39,484 bases of DNA from JBFWIW01 sp050253535 (GCA_050253535.1 JBFWIW010000021.1:1-39484), one strand, 5' to 3'; counted from the first letter of the stretch, positions 17,282 through 25,502 are shown. Numbers and translations are program-made. The notes: generated by a model from the sequence alone, not told the origin.

Positions 17282-18216
17282 TTTCCCGCTCCGCTTAATA
17301 TAATTTCGGCCTCGGTAAACATTTCTTCTATTATTTCCCTTGAGGTCTGCTCTTTTTTTACCAGCCCTGCGATCTGACCTGACATAAAGCAGCCTTTTTT
17401 CTCATCGCCTTCGACGACGGCAAGCCTTAAAGCGCCCGCGCCGAATGCCTCGAGCTCCGCGTTGGTGACGCTGGAGTCATACTCTTTTGAAAAGAATTCT
17501 TTTGAAAAAGGGTTTTTAAGTGAGCGCACGGGATGGCCCAGTCGCTTACCGGTGGATATCGTGTCTATATCCTTCGCTTTGATGATTTTATTTTTGTAGT
17601 TCTGATGGATACTGCACTCCTTAGCGACAAGAAAGCGGGTGCCGACCTGAACGCCGATGGCGCCGAGCATAAACGCGGCCGCGATGCCGCGCCCGTCGCC
17701 TATACCGCCTGCTGCGATTACGGGAATACCAACGCTGTCAACGACCTGCGGCACGAGCGCCATGGTCGTTGCTTCCCCGACATGTCCTCCGCTCTCACCG
17801 CCCTCGGCTATAACGGCGGATGCTCCGCTCCTTTCCACCAGCTTTGCAATGCCGGTTGACGGGACAACGGGGATGACCTTGATGTCGGCCATAGTCCAGG
17901 ATTTCATGAATCTTGTGGGATTGCCCGCGCCGGTTGTGACTACCGCGACCTTTTCTTCAGTGACGACTTCGGCAACAGCATCCACAAAGGGACTCATAAG
18001 CATGATGTTTACGCCGAACGGTTTATCGGTCATGGTTTTGGCTTTTCTTATCTGTCCGCGCACAAAATCGGCGGGCGCATTTCCCGCGGCGATTATTCCA
18101 AGTCCTCCCGCGTTAGATACCGAGGCCGCAAGGCCCGCGTCGGCGACCCAGGCCATACCGCCCTGAAAAATCGGATATTCAATTCCCAAAAGCTCACAAA
18201 GCGGAGTTTTAATCAT
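17269..18216 (-). CDS. fabK: Enoyl-ACP reductase II (FMN-dependent FabK)
   Basis: Last reductive step of fatty-acid elongation, 315 residues. It belongs to the nitronate monooxygenase/FabK TIM-barrel family and not to FabI: YPIFQGGMAW at the start, EGGESGGHVGE near residues 138-148 (flavin and active-site region) and VIAAGGIGDGRG. Nitronate monooxygenases are similar in sequence, but the position between acpP and fabD makes FabK the secure call. Organisms relying on FabK are known to be insensitive to triclosan; no FabI is seen in the window. AAGG lies before the ATG. Confidence 0.95.
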   Translation of the reverse strand: MIKTPLCELLGIEYPIFQGGMAWVADAGLAASVSNAGGLGIIAAGNAPADFVRGQIRKAKTMTDKPFGVNIMLMSPFVDAVAEVVTEEKVAVVTTGAGNPTRFMKSWTMADIKVIPVVPSTGIAKLVERSGASAVIAEGGESGGHVGEATTMALVPQVVDSVGIPVIAAGGIGDGRGIAAAFMLGAIGVQVGTRFLVAKECSIHQNYKNKIIKAKDIDTISTGKRLGHPVRSLKNPFSKEFFSKEYDSSVTNAELEAFGAGALRLAVVEGDEKKGCFMSGQIAGLVKKEQTSREIIEEMFTEAEIILSGAGKWLK

Positions 18217-18248
18217 TATCTCTACCTTCTTTATGTTTTAAGCGTTGC

Positions 18249-18461
18249 TTAAGCGTTTTCAATAACCTTCATAAGGTCGCCGATGGATTTGATCTCCTCG
18301 CTCATTTCTATCGTTATACCAAATTCCTCTTCGAGATTCATTACGAGTTCAACGATGTCGAGAGAATCGAGTTCAAGCTCCGCAAACGTGGTCTCTTCCG
18401 TCACGGCGAGATCGTCGTTTCCCTTATATTCCCTGAGAACCTTAGTGATTTTTTCAAGCAT
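18249..18461 (-). CDS. acpP: Acyl carrier protein
   Basis: Small acidic carrier of 70 residues. The phosphopantetheine attachment site is Ser33 in LELDSLDIVELV, inside the characteristic four-helix sequence. It is a little shorter than typical ACPs at the N-terminus. A strong GGAGG precedes the ATG. It sits between fabH and fabK as in other FabT-controlled operons, and a separate weak promoter may boost it. Confidence 0.97.
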   Translation of the reverse strand: MLEKITKVLREYKGNDDLAVTEETTFAELELDSLDIVELVMNLEEEFGITIEMSEEIKSIGDLMKVIENA

Positions 18462-18493
18462 AAAAAATTCCTCCAGTAATTTAATTATTATTT

Positions 18494-18523
18494 ATTATGA
18501 AAGGGTTTGGCTCGTCTGAACAA
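18494..18523 (-). promoter_or_regulatory. Possible internal promoter before acpP
   Basis: On the minus strand TTGTTC (18518-18523) and CATAAT (18494-18499) are 18 bases apart in the 91-base fabH-acpP gap. ACP is needed in large amounts, so an extra promoter is plausible, but both boxes deviate from consensus. Confidence 0.3.
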
Positions 18524-18552
18524 CCAGTGGATTCGGGTATTTATACCGATGC

Positions 18553-19509
18553 CTATTCCCAAATCATTATGCAGGTGCCTGTGGTAAGTCCCGCGCCGAA
18601 CGCGCTCATCAAAATTTTGTCGCCCTTTTTGATTTTTCCATCTCCGAGCATTTCGTCCAGCAGAATGGGTATGGTAGCCGACGACATATTGCCGTATCTG
18701 CTGATGTTGATCGGAAATTTTTCCTGGGGCTGCTTTAGGCGGGTTCTGGCCGACTCGATTATCCTTTTATTTGCCTGATGCAAAACGAAATAGTCAATGT
18801 CGTCGGGGGAAAGACCTAGCGTTTCAAACGCGAGTCTCGCCTGACTTTCGATCATGCTGACTGCGAATTTAAAGACCTCCGGGCCCTCCATATGGAGATA
18901 ACCGGTCTCTTTTTTTTCACACGCGAAAGGACTGTTGCCCGTACCGGATTTTAGGTTCAGTAATTTTACGTTCCCATTTGCCGTGAGGTTAGCATATTTC
19001 AAAGCGCCGCCTTTGGTAACAACGCACGCCCCCGCGCCGTCTCCGAACAGAACGCAGGTGCTTCTGTCGGCCCAGTCGGCATGTTTCGACATCATTTCAG
19101 CGCATATGATCAAAATGTTTTTCATTTTTTCGGAGCTTAAATACATTGAAGCGACATCCAGAGCGTAAATGAATCCGGCACAGGCCGCGTTTATGTCAAA
19201 AGCGGGACAATTTGTTCCCATTCTCTCCGCGACGGTGCAGGCGAGAGAGGGCGTGACATAATCACCGCCTATTGTGGAACAGAGGATGAGGTCTATATCA
19301 TTAGCTGTGAGCCCAGCTTTTTCAAGCGCGCTCCCGGCCGCCGTTACACACAGATCCGTAAGGCTTTCGTCGGTGCACACAAATCGGCTCCTGATGCCTG
19401 TCCTTGAGGATATCCATTCGTCATTTGTATCGACAATAGTGGAAAGCTCATTATTTGTGATGGATTTTTTGGGAATCCCTTTCCCAGTGCCTATTATTTT
19501 CAGACTCAT
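18553..19509 (-). CDS. fabH: 3-oxoacyl-ACP synthase III (KAS III)
   Basis: Initiating condensing enzyme, 318 residues, joining an acyl-CoA primer to malonyl-ACP. The catalytic residues are Cys110 (INAACAGFIYAL), His244 (HQANKRI) and Asn274 (RYGNMSSAT), numbered almost as in E. coli FabH. The N-terminal DEWISSRTGIRSR is typical. It starts 2 bases after the MarR-type repressor gene and so is almost certainly co-transcribed with it. Confidence 0.98.
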   Translation of the reverse strand: MSLKIIGTGKGIPKKSITNNELSTIVDTNDEWISSRTGIRSRFVCTDESLTDLCVTAAGSALEKAGLTANDIDLILCSTIGGDYVTPSLACTVAERMGTNCPAFDINAACAGFIYALDVASMYLSSEKMKNILIICAEMMSKHADWADRSTCVLFGDGAGACVVTKGGALKYANLTANGNVKLLNLKSGTGNSPFACEKKETGYLHMEGPEVFKFAVSMIESQARLAFETLGLSPDDIDYFVLHQANKRIIESARTRLKQPQEKFPINISRYGNMSSATIPILLDEMLGDGKIKKGDKILMSAFGAGLTTGTCIMIWE

Positions 19510-19511
19510 TA

Positions 19512-19961
19512 TTACGCCTCGACTTTTTCTTTAAAAAATTTGCTGAGCTTGTTGACGGCCGTCAGCAGGATATCCTTTTCGCTGTCCAGAAAGCCGCTGC
19601 TGATATTTCTTACCATTTTTCTGTGAAAAATGCCGTGCGCCTTATCGATCCTCTGCCCGAACGGGGTCAGGCTAATGATTGTTCTCCGTCCGTCGTCGAT
19701 ACAGGGTACCTTTGTGACAAAACCCTTGCTCTCAAGTTTTTTTACCGCTACCGTAGCGGTAGGCACAGCAATATTCATAACTGAAGCGATTTCGCTGACG
19801 GTTACTTTCCCGCCCATTTTGTTTATGGCTTCAATCATATGCACTTCGGTCACGGTGACCGGAACGCTGGATATCGTTTTCAGAGACATCTCTTCATATT
19901 TAAGGATATAGTTAAAAGTGTCAACCAGCATATTGTTCAGGTTCGTTTCAAAGTCGTTCAC
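19512..19961 (-). CDS. MarR-family repressor of fatty-acid synthesis (FabT-like)
   Basis: Winged helix-turn-helix regulator of 149 residues. The recognition helix region is EIASVMNIAVPTATVAVKKL and the wing carries DDGRRTIISLT, both typical of MarR proteins. It is the first gene of the fatty-acid operon, immediately before fabH, which is the position of FabT in streptococci and related Firmicutes. FabT represses fab genes when long-chain acyl-ACP is abundant; this function is inferred from position. Start is GTG at 19961, with GGTGGTGAT about 5 bases upstream. A palindrome upstream suggests it represses its own operon. Confidence 0.9.
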   Translation of the reverse strand: MNDFETNLNNMLVDTFNYILKYEEMSLKTISSVPVTVTEVHMIEAINKMGGKVTVSEIASVMNIAVPTATVAVKKLESKGFVTKVPCIDDGRRTIISLTPFGQRIDKAHGIFHRKMVRNISSGFLDSEKDILLTAVNKLSKFFKEKVEA

Positions 19962-19981
19962 TGATTATCACCACCCTAAAT

Positions 19982-20000
19982 TAATTAGTTTTACTAACTA
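19982..20000. promoter_or_regulatory. Putative operator of the FabT-like repressor
   Basis: TAATTAGTTTTACTAACTA contains the dyad TTAGT-N3-ACTAA with one mismatched pair in the outer arms. It lies directly downstream of the -10 box and covers the expected transcription start, where a bound repressor would block initiation. It lies 21 bases upstream of the regulator's start codon. I saw no second good copy in the window. Confidence 0.65.
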
Positions 20001-20029
20001 CTTTTAACAAATTTTTTCCGTTTTGTCAA
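20001..20029 (-). promoter_or_regulatory. Promoter of the fatty-acid operon
   Basis: On the minus strand TTGACA (20024-20029), 17-base spacer, TAAAAG (20001-20006); TTAAAA with a 16-base spacer is an alternative -10. It drives the repressor gene and probably the whole operon to bioY. The rest of 20030-20199 contains only a short hairpin (GTTATC/GATAAC at 20101-20115) and no gene. Confidence 0.75.
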
Positions 20030-20199
20030 TAGACGTTTGCGATTAGAAAAATTAATGCCTGCGAAAGCCATTAAACGAAAAGGTGGCGGAATGTTCCGTT
20101 GTTATCAGGGATAACGGCGGGTTACTGCATAAATTTTAGGCCGAATGGCGATAGACCGCCTTTTTCAAGTGAGCTTGTACAAAATTGCGGTTAAAATTA

Positions 20200-20228
20200 T
20201 TGACTATTGGAAAAGCTTATGTTACAAT
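20200..20228 (+). promoter_or_regulatory. Promoter of rpsL-rpsG-fusA
   Basis: TTGACT (20200-20205), 17-base spacer, TACAAT (20223-20228). The predicted start is near 20235, giving a leader of about 110 bases. It is divergent from the fatty-acid operon promoter about 170 bases away. Confidence 0.8.
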
Positions 20229-20240
20229 AATTTTCTGTTT

Positions 20241-20271
20241 GGGGCAACTATGCCCTTTTTCGGGTATTCCC
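20241..20271 (+). promoter_or_regulatory. Two small hairpins at the start of the rpsL leader
   Basis: GGGCA-ACTA-TGCCC (20242-20255) followed by TTTTT, then GGG-TATT-CCC (20262-20271). The first resembles a very short intrinsic terminator just after the transcription start, so an attenuation role is conceivable; the stem is only 5 bp and the call is weak. Confidence 0.35.
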
Positions 20272-20345
20272 ATGCAGAAAATCAGGTTTTTGTCGGAACC
20301 TCGGCTCCGGTGAAAATATACAGTAATAAAGAAAGGAGGAACAAA

Positions 20346-20771
20346 ATGCCGACAATCAATCAGCTGGTCAGAAAAGGCAGAGAGATGGGGACATATAAGT
20401 CCGCTTCGCCCGCCATGCAGAAGGGCCTCAATACCCTTAAGAACAGAGAGACCGATCTCTCTTCCCCACAGAAGAGAGGCGTTTGCACCGCGGTCAGAAC
20501 GTCCACCCCTAAAAAGCCTAACTCCGCGCTCCGTAAGATTGCCCGTGTCCGACTCACAAACGGCTATGAGGTGACGGCCTACATCCCCGGAATCGGCCAC
20601 AACCTTCAGGAACACTCAGTGGTCATGATCCGCGGCGGTCGTGTAAAGGACCTTCCTGGTGTCCGTTATCACATTATTCGCGGTACCCTCGATGCGCAGG
20701 GCGTTGCAAACCGCAAGCAGGCGAGATCCAAGTACGGCGCGAAGAGACCGAAAGCGGGAAAAAAGAAATAA
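20346..20771 (+). CDS. rpsL: 30S ribosomal protein S12
   Basis: Ribosomal protein S12, 141 residues, part of the decoding centre. It starts with MPTINQLVRKGRE, the universal N-terminus, and the ATG at 20346 has AAAGGAGG (20332-20339) before it. An upstream in-frame extension to 20145 is not credible. The streptomycin-relevant segments PKKPNSALRK and GGRVKDLPGVRYH are wild type. The C-terminal lysine-rich tail is typical of Firmicutes. It is separated from rpsG by an unusually structured 174-base spacer. Confidence 0.99.
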   Translation: MPTINQLVRKGREMGTYKSASPAMQKGLNTLKNRETDLSSPQKRGVCTAVRTSTPKKPNSALRKIARVRLTNGYEVTAYIPGIGHNLQEHSVVMIRGGRVKDLPGVRYHIIRGTLDAQGVANRKQARSKYGAKRPKAGKKK

Positions 20772-20787
20772 TCCTGCAAAATCAGCT

Positions 20788-20905
20788 AATTACGCTTTGT
20801 GCGTAAGGCAAATGCCTTGCCATGAAGGTATATACATATAGTTTTATATGTATGTTGCCTCCTGCGCAGGCACCCACCGGAACGCTTTGACCTCATAGCT
20901 TCCGG
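20788..20905 (+). promoter_or_regulatory. Structured rpsL-rpsG intercistronic region
   Basis: Several consecutive hairpins can form: TTACGC/GCGTAA, AAGGCA/TGCCTT, a perfect 9-bp AT stem ATACATATA/TATATGTAT (20832-20853), the palindrome CCTGCGCAGG, and a 9-bp stem with one bulge, CCGGAA-GCT/AGC-TTCCGG (20877-20905), about 25 bases before the rpsG ribosome binding site. In E. coli S7 binds the equivalent spacer to repress its own translation; a similar role here is inference. Confidence 0.5.
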
Positions 20906-20945
20906 AGTACCATTGAGATCATTTTTAATGAAGGAGGGAAGTATA

Positions 20946-21416
20946 GTGCCCAGAAGAGGTAACGTACCCAAAAAAGAGATCCTGCCGGATCCGGTATATA
21001 ATTCTGTGCTTGTTACAAAACTTGTCAACAGTATTATGCTGGACGGCAAAAAGGGTGTGGCTCAAAAGGTTGTTTACAGCGCTTTTGACGCTATTCAGGA
21101 GAAAACCGGTAAAAGTCCTCTTGAGGTGTTTACCCAGGCCCTGGAGAACATCATGCCCACACTTGAGGTTAAGGCCCGCCGTGTCGGCGGCGCCACCTAT
21201 CAGGTACCTATCGAAGTTAGAGCAAACAGAAGACAGACTTTAGGACTTCGCTGGCTAACGAATTATTCGAGAGCCCGCAGCGAGAAGACGATGAAAGATC
21301 GCCTCGCAGGCGAAATCATGGATGCGGCCAATAATCTCGGTTCTTCCGTCAAAAAACGTGAAGATACCCACAAGATGGCAGAATCCAACAAGGCTTTCGC
21401 TCACTACCGTTGGTAA
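20946..21416 (+). CDS. rpsG: 30S ribosomal protein S7
   Basis: Ribosomal protein S7, 156 residues, a primary binder of the 16S rRNA 3' domain. The start is GTG at 20946, giving the standard PRRGNVPKKEILPDP N-terminus, with AAGGAGG 8 bases upstream; an in-frame ATG at 20913 lies before that site and is rejected. The C-terminus SNKAFAHYRW is the normal end of bacterial S7. It is followed 65 bases later by fusA. Confidence 0.98.
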   Translation: MPRRGNVPKKEILPDPVYNSVLVTKLVNSIMLDGKKGVAQKVVYSAFDAIQEKTGKSPLEVFTQALENIMPTLEVKARRVGGATYQVPIEVRANRRQTLGLRWLTNYSRARSEKTMKDRLAGEIMDAANNLGSSVKKREDTHKMAESNKAFAHYRW

Positions 21417-21481
21417 CTGTCCTAAGTCTATTTTTCTTCGAGTGAAAAACAGACTTTTGGCAGGACGAAGGAGTGAGTTAT

Positions 21482-23560
21482 ATGCCAAGAAAGTGTTCCC
21501 TTGAGAAAACTAGAAATATCGGCATAATGGCTCATATTGATGCCGGTAAAACCACAACTACAGAACGCATGCTCTTCTACACCGGGCGCACCTACAAGTT
21601 GGGCGAGGTGCACGAGGGTGCAGCGACGATGGACTGGATGGAGCAGGAGCAGGAGAGAGGTATTACGATAACCTCAGCTGCCACAACCTGCTTTTGGAAA
21701 GATCATCGTATAAATATCATCGACACCCCGGGGCACGTCGACTTCACAGTCGAGGTCGAGCGTTCGCTGAGGGTGCTGGACGGCTCAGTGACAGTCATGT
21801 GCGCCAAGGGTGGTGTTGAACCGCAGTCCGAGACCGTATGGCGTCAGGCCGACCATTACCACGTTCCCCGCATGATATATGTCAACAAAATGGACATCAT
21901 GGGCGCGGACTTTTTTAATGTGCTGGATATGGTACACGACAGGCTGAAATGCAACGCCGTGCCAATCCAGCTCCCCATCGGCGCGGAGGCCGACTTCAAG
22001 GGTATAATCGACCTCGTCGAGATGAAGGCCGACATCTATTATGACGAGCTCGGCAAGGATATGCGCGAGGAAGATATACCCGAGAACATGCTCGAGCTTG
22101 CAAATGAGTACCATCAGAAGCTTCTTGAGGCCGTCTCCGACTTCGACGACGAGATCATGGAAAACTACCTTGAGGGCAAGAAAATTTCGAAGGACGCCGT
22201 AAGAGCAGCAATACGCAAGGCCACTGTGGCCGTCGAGATGATCCCTGTCGTTTGCGGAACCTCTTACAGGAACAAGGGCGTGCAGAAGCTCCTCGACGCG
22301 ATCGTGGACTATATGCCGTCACCGCTGGATGTCCCCGCCATAATCGGAACAGACCCCGACACCGGCGAGGAGGATAGTCGTCCCGCAAGCGATGAAGCGC
22401 CGTTTTCGGCGCTCGCCTTCAAGATCATGACGGATCCGTTTGTCGGTCGTCTGTCGTTTTTCCGTGTTTATTCCGGTAAAGTCGATGCCGGCTCAACCGT
22501 TATAAACTCCACAAAGGGACAGAGAGAACGCCTGGGCCGCATTCTTCAGATGCACGCCAACCACAGAGAGGATATTCAGACCGTGTATTCGGGCGATATC
22601 GCCGCCGCCGTGGGACTGAAAAACACAACTACCGGCGACACCCTCTGCGACGACAAAGCGAAAATAATTTTGGAATCCATGGAATTCCCGGAGCCTGTTA
22701 TCCGTGTTGCGATTGAACCAAAGACGAAGGCCGGTCAGGAAAAGATGGGCATAGCGCTGGCGAAGCTCGCGGAGGAAGACCCCACATTCAAGACCTACAC
22801 CGATACTGAGACCGGCCAGACCATAATCGCCGGAATGGGCGAACTTCACCTGGAGATCATCGTCGACAGGCTTCTGCGCGAATTCAAAGTGGAGGCCAAC
22901 GTCGGCAAGCCGCAGGTTTCCTACAAAGAGACCATAAAGTCCACGGCCGATGTTGACGAGAGATACGTCCGTCAGTCCGGGGGCAAGGGCCAGTACGGCC
23001 ACGTGAAGATCACAGTCGAGCCGAACGAATCCGGTAAGGGCTATGAGTTCATCAACAAGGTTGTCGGCGGCAACATACCGAAGGAATATATTCCGTCGGT
23101 GGATCAGGGAATTCAGGGCGCCATGCTGGCAGGTGTCGTGGCGGGTTATCAGGTTGTCGACGTAAAGGTTACGCTCTACGACGGATCCTATCACGAGGTC
23201 GACTCATCGGAAATGGCGTTTAAGATCGCCGGCTCCATGGCCTTCAAAGAGGCTATGCAGAAGGCGAATCCGACACTCCTTGAGCCTATAATGAAGGTTG
23301 TTGTCACGGTGCCGGAGGATTACATGGGAGATGTCATCGGAGATTTAAACTCCAGACGAGGACAGATCACCGGTATGGAGACCAGAAACGGCGCCGCGCA
23401 GATCGATTCGTTTGTTCCGCTTTCCACGATGTTCGGCTATTCTACGGATCTCCGCAGCAAGACGCAGGGGCGCGGAAACTATTCCATGGAGCCGTCGCAC
23501 TATGTCGAGCTGCCTAAATCCCTGCAGGAGACGATAATCTTAAGCAGGGGTTCCCGCTAA
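21482..23560 (+). CDS. fusA: Translation elongation factor G
   Basis: Ribosomal translocase GTPase, 692 residues. G1 AHIDAGKTT, the switch region ERGITITSAA, G3 DTPGHVDF and G4 NKMD are present, followed by domains II to V with the conserved RQSGGKGQYGHV and GSMAFKEAMQ. The ATG at 21482 has AAGGAG 8 bases upstream; a GTG at 21473 overlaps that site. It is full length and resembles canonical EF-G, not a TetM-type protection protein. Confidence 0.98.
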   Translation: MPRKCSLEKTRNIGIMAHIDAGKTTTTERMLFYTGRTYKLGEVHEGAATMDWMEQEQERGITITSAATTCFWKDHRINIIDTPGHVDFTVEVERSLRVLDGSVTVMCAKGGVEPQSETVWRQADHYHVPRMIYVNKMDIMGADFFNVLDMVHDRLKCNAVPIQLPIGAEADFKGIIDLVEMKADIYYDELGKDMREEDIPENMLELANEYHQKLLEAVSDFDDEIMENYLEGKKISKDAVRAAIRKATVAVEMIPVVCGTSYRNKGVQKLLDAIVDYMPSPLDVPAIIGTDPDTGEEDSRPASDEAPFSALAFKIMTDPFVGRLSFFRVYSGKVDAGSTVINSTKGQRERLGRILQMHANHREDIQTVYSGDIAAAVGLKNTTTGDTLCDDKAKIILESMEFPEPVIRVAIEPKTKAGQEKMGIALAKLAEEDPTFKTYTDTETGQTIIAGMGELHLEIIVDRLLREFKVEANVGKPQVSYKETIKSTADVDERYVRQSGGKGQYGHVKITVEPNESGKGYEFINKVVGGNIPKEYIPSVDQGIQGAMLAGVVAGYQVVDVKVTLYDGSYHEVDSSEMAFKIAGSMAFKEAMQKANPTLLEPIMKVVVTVPEDYMGDVIGDLNSRRGQITGMETRNGAAQIDSFVPLSTMFGYSTDLRSKTQGRGNYSMEPSHYVELPKSLQETIILSRGSR

Positions 23561-23572
23561 GTGAAATAACGG

Positions 23573-23601
23573 TTGCAAAAAACCGTGCAATAAGATACAA
23601 T
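23573..23601 (+). promoter_or_regulatory. Promoter of tuf
   Basis: TTGCAA (23573-23578), 17-base spacer, TACAAT (23596-23601), in the fusA-tuf gap. It would provide extra transcription of the abundant EF-Tu. Confidence 0.65.
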
Positions 23602-23653
23602 AGGCCATTATAAACGAAACTTTTTTAATAATTCTAAGGAGGAATATTCCGAA

Positions 23654-24856
23654 ATGGCAAAAGCTAAGTTTGAAAGAACAAAACCTCACGTAAATATCGG
23701 CACAATCGGACATGTTGACCACGGCAAGACCACGCTTACCGCAGCCATTACAAAGTACCTCTCCTTTTCGGGCAAAGCCAAGTACGAAGCATATGATATG
23801 ATCGACAAGGCCCCAGAAGAGAAAGCACGCGGTATCACAATCAATACAGCTCACGTCGAGTATGAGACCGACAATCGTCACTATGCGCATGTCGACTGCC
23901 CGGGACATGCCGACTATATCAAGAACATGATCACCGGTGCCGCGCAGATGGACGGTGCCATCCTTGTTATCGCCGCTTCCGATGGCCCGATGGCGCAGAC
24001 CCGCGAGCATATAATCCTTGCCCGCCAGGTCGGCGTGCCGGCCATAGTGGTTTTCCTGAACAAAGTCGACCAGGTCGACGACCCCGAGCTCCTCGAACTC
24101 GTAGAGATGGAAGTCCGTGAGCTTCTTTCTAAAGAGAAATTCCCGGGCGACGACATCCCGATAATCATGGGCAGCGCACTCAACGCACTTGCTTCAGACT
24201 CTACCGATCCCAACGCTCCAGAGTACGCTTGCATCAAGGAACTCATGGATATTGTTGACAGCTATATCCCCACCCCCGAGCGCAAGTCCGACATGCCGTT
24301 CCTTATGCCTGTTGAGGACGTATTCACCATCACCGGCCGCGGAACTGTTGCCACCGGTCGTGTTGAGCGTGGTCAGGTTAAGATGAACGAGAAAGTCCAG
24401 ATAGTCGGTCTTATGGATGAGCCCCGCGAAACTACCGTCACCGGTATCGAAATGTTCCGTAAGCTCCTTGACTATGCTGAGGCCGGCGACAATATCGGCA
24501 CCCTCCTTCGCGGTATAGCGAAGAATGATGTTGAGAGAGGCCAGGTCCTTGCAAAGCCCGGCTCAATTCACCCCCTCACGAAGTTCAAGGGCCAGGTTTA
24601 CGTCCTCACCAAAGAAGAGGGCGGCCGCCACACCCCGTTCTTCAACAATTACAGACCTCAGTTCTACTTCCGTACCACTGACGTTACCGGCGTTATCACG
24701 CTGCCAGAAGGCACTGAGATGTGCATGCCCGGCGACAACGTTGATATGGATGTTGAGCTCATCACCCCCATCGCCATCGAGAACGGACTCCGTTTCGCCA
24801 TCCGCGAGGGCGGCCATACCGTCGGATCCGGCGTCGTTATCGCTAGTGGGAAATAA
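23654..24856 (+). CDS. tuf: Translation elongation factor Tu
   Basis: EF-Tu, 400 residues, delivers aminoacyl-tRNA to the ribosome. GTPase motifs GHVDHGKTT, the switch I segment RGITINTAHVEYET, DCPGHADY, NKVDQVDD and GSALNAL are intact, followed by beta-barrel domains II and III (GTVATGRVERG; EGGRHTPF). AAGGAGG precedes the ATG. It ends the str-type cluster and is followed by a strong terminator. Confidence 0.99.
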   Translation: MAKAKFERTKPHVNIGTIGHVDHGKTTLTAAITKYLSFSGKAKYEAYDMIDKAPEEKARGITINTAHVEYETDNRHYAHVDCPGHADYIKNMITGAAQMDGAILVIAASDGPMAQTREHIILARQVGVPAIVVFLNKVDQVDDPELLELVEMEVRELLSKEKFPGDDIPIIMGSALNALASDSTDPNAPEYACIKELMDIVDSYIPTPERKSDMPFLMPVEDVFTITGRGTVATGRVERGQVKMNEKVQIVGLMDEPRETTVTGIEMFRKLLDYAEAGDNIGTLLRGIAKNDVERGQVLAKPGSIHPLTKFKGQVYVLTKEEGGRHTPFFNNYRPQFYFRTTDVTGVITLPEGTEMCMPGDNVDMDVELITPIAIENGLRFAIREGGHTVGSGVVIASGK

Positions 24857-24867
24857 CCTTAAATAAG

Positions 24868-24904
24868 AAATATCCGTCAGCTTTTGACTGACGGATATTT
24901 TTTT
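24868..24904 (+). terminator. Strong intrinsic terminator after tuf
   Basis: A perfect 13-bp stem, AAATATCCGTCAG (24868-24880) with CTGACGGATATTT (24888-24900), 7-base loop, running into seven T. It sits between convergent genes and may also serve the leftward gene at 24927. Confidence 0.95.
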
Positions 24905-24926
24905 GATTAAAATATTTGCATAGATT

Positions 24927-25406
24927 TTATTCGCCGCTTTTTGGAAAATCAAGGCCCTGCATGAATCCGTCGAGTGCGGTGGACTGGACGTCTCCGGCTA
25001 TTATCTCGTTGCGGTAGACGATGATGTCCGCGACGACAACGTCCTGGGCCGAAGGGTAATTACTGACCTCATATGTATACCGTACCGCCTCACGCCCGGC
25101 GTATTCGCGCAGATCGAAACCCTGTGCGAGCTGGATCTCGTTGTATGTGCCGTATACGCCGGAAAAATCACGTGGTATAGTTATGGTCTGCTGATCGACG
25201 GGATCATCCGAAACATCCCAGCCGAGCGTACAGAGGTAACTAACACGGTCTTCATTTGTTTTCACCACCGCGGAAAGGGAAGAGGCTTCGGCTGCCGCGC
25301 CAAACCGCTCTCCTGCGAGAAGGATTATGGCGCACAGCACGGCTCCCAGTATAAGAACCGCGATGATCGCCTTTTTTTTGCTGAATTTTGCTGTGTAGAC
25401 TATCAT
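24927..25406 (-). CDS. DUF4830-like membrane-anchored protein of unknown function
   Basis: 159 residues. A basic N-terminus (FSKKKA) is followed by one hydrophobic helix at about residues 13-31, so the rest is probably outside the cell, anchored by this helix. The exported part contains TNEDRVSYLCTLGWDV, IPRDFSGVYGTYNEIQ, GFDLREYAGREAVRYTYEV and a C-terminal GDVQSTALDGFMQGL, a pattern I recall from DUF4830 proteins of Clostridia; no activity is known to me. It is a single gene convergent with tuf and divergent from the pseudouridine synthase. GAGGTG lies 5 bases before the ATG. Confidence 0.75.
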   Translation of the reverse strand: MIVYTAKFSKKKAIIAVLILGAVLCAIILLAGERFGAAAEASSLSAVVKTNEDRVSYLCTLGWDVSDDPVDQQTITIPRDFSGVYGTYNEIQLAQGFDLREYAGREAVRYTYEVSNYPSAQDVVVADIIVYRNEIIAGDVQSTALDGFMQGLDFPKSGE

Positions 25407-25502
25407 GACCCCACCTCATAATATCAGTTTGTAAAGCTTATTCATTTTAAAACCGAGTTATGATACAATAAAGGCATGGACATTATTGAAAGAGGGGATA
25501 AA

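Noticed and set aside
20145..20345. N-terminal extension of the S12 reading frame
   Set aside because: It covers the promoter and leader; the universal S12 start MPTINQL at 20346 has a strong ribosome binding site.
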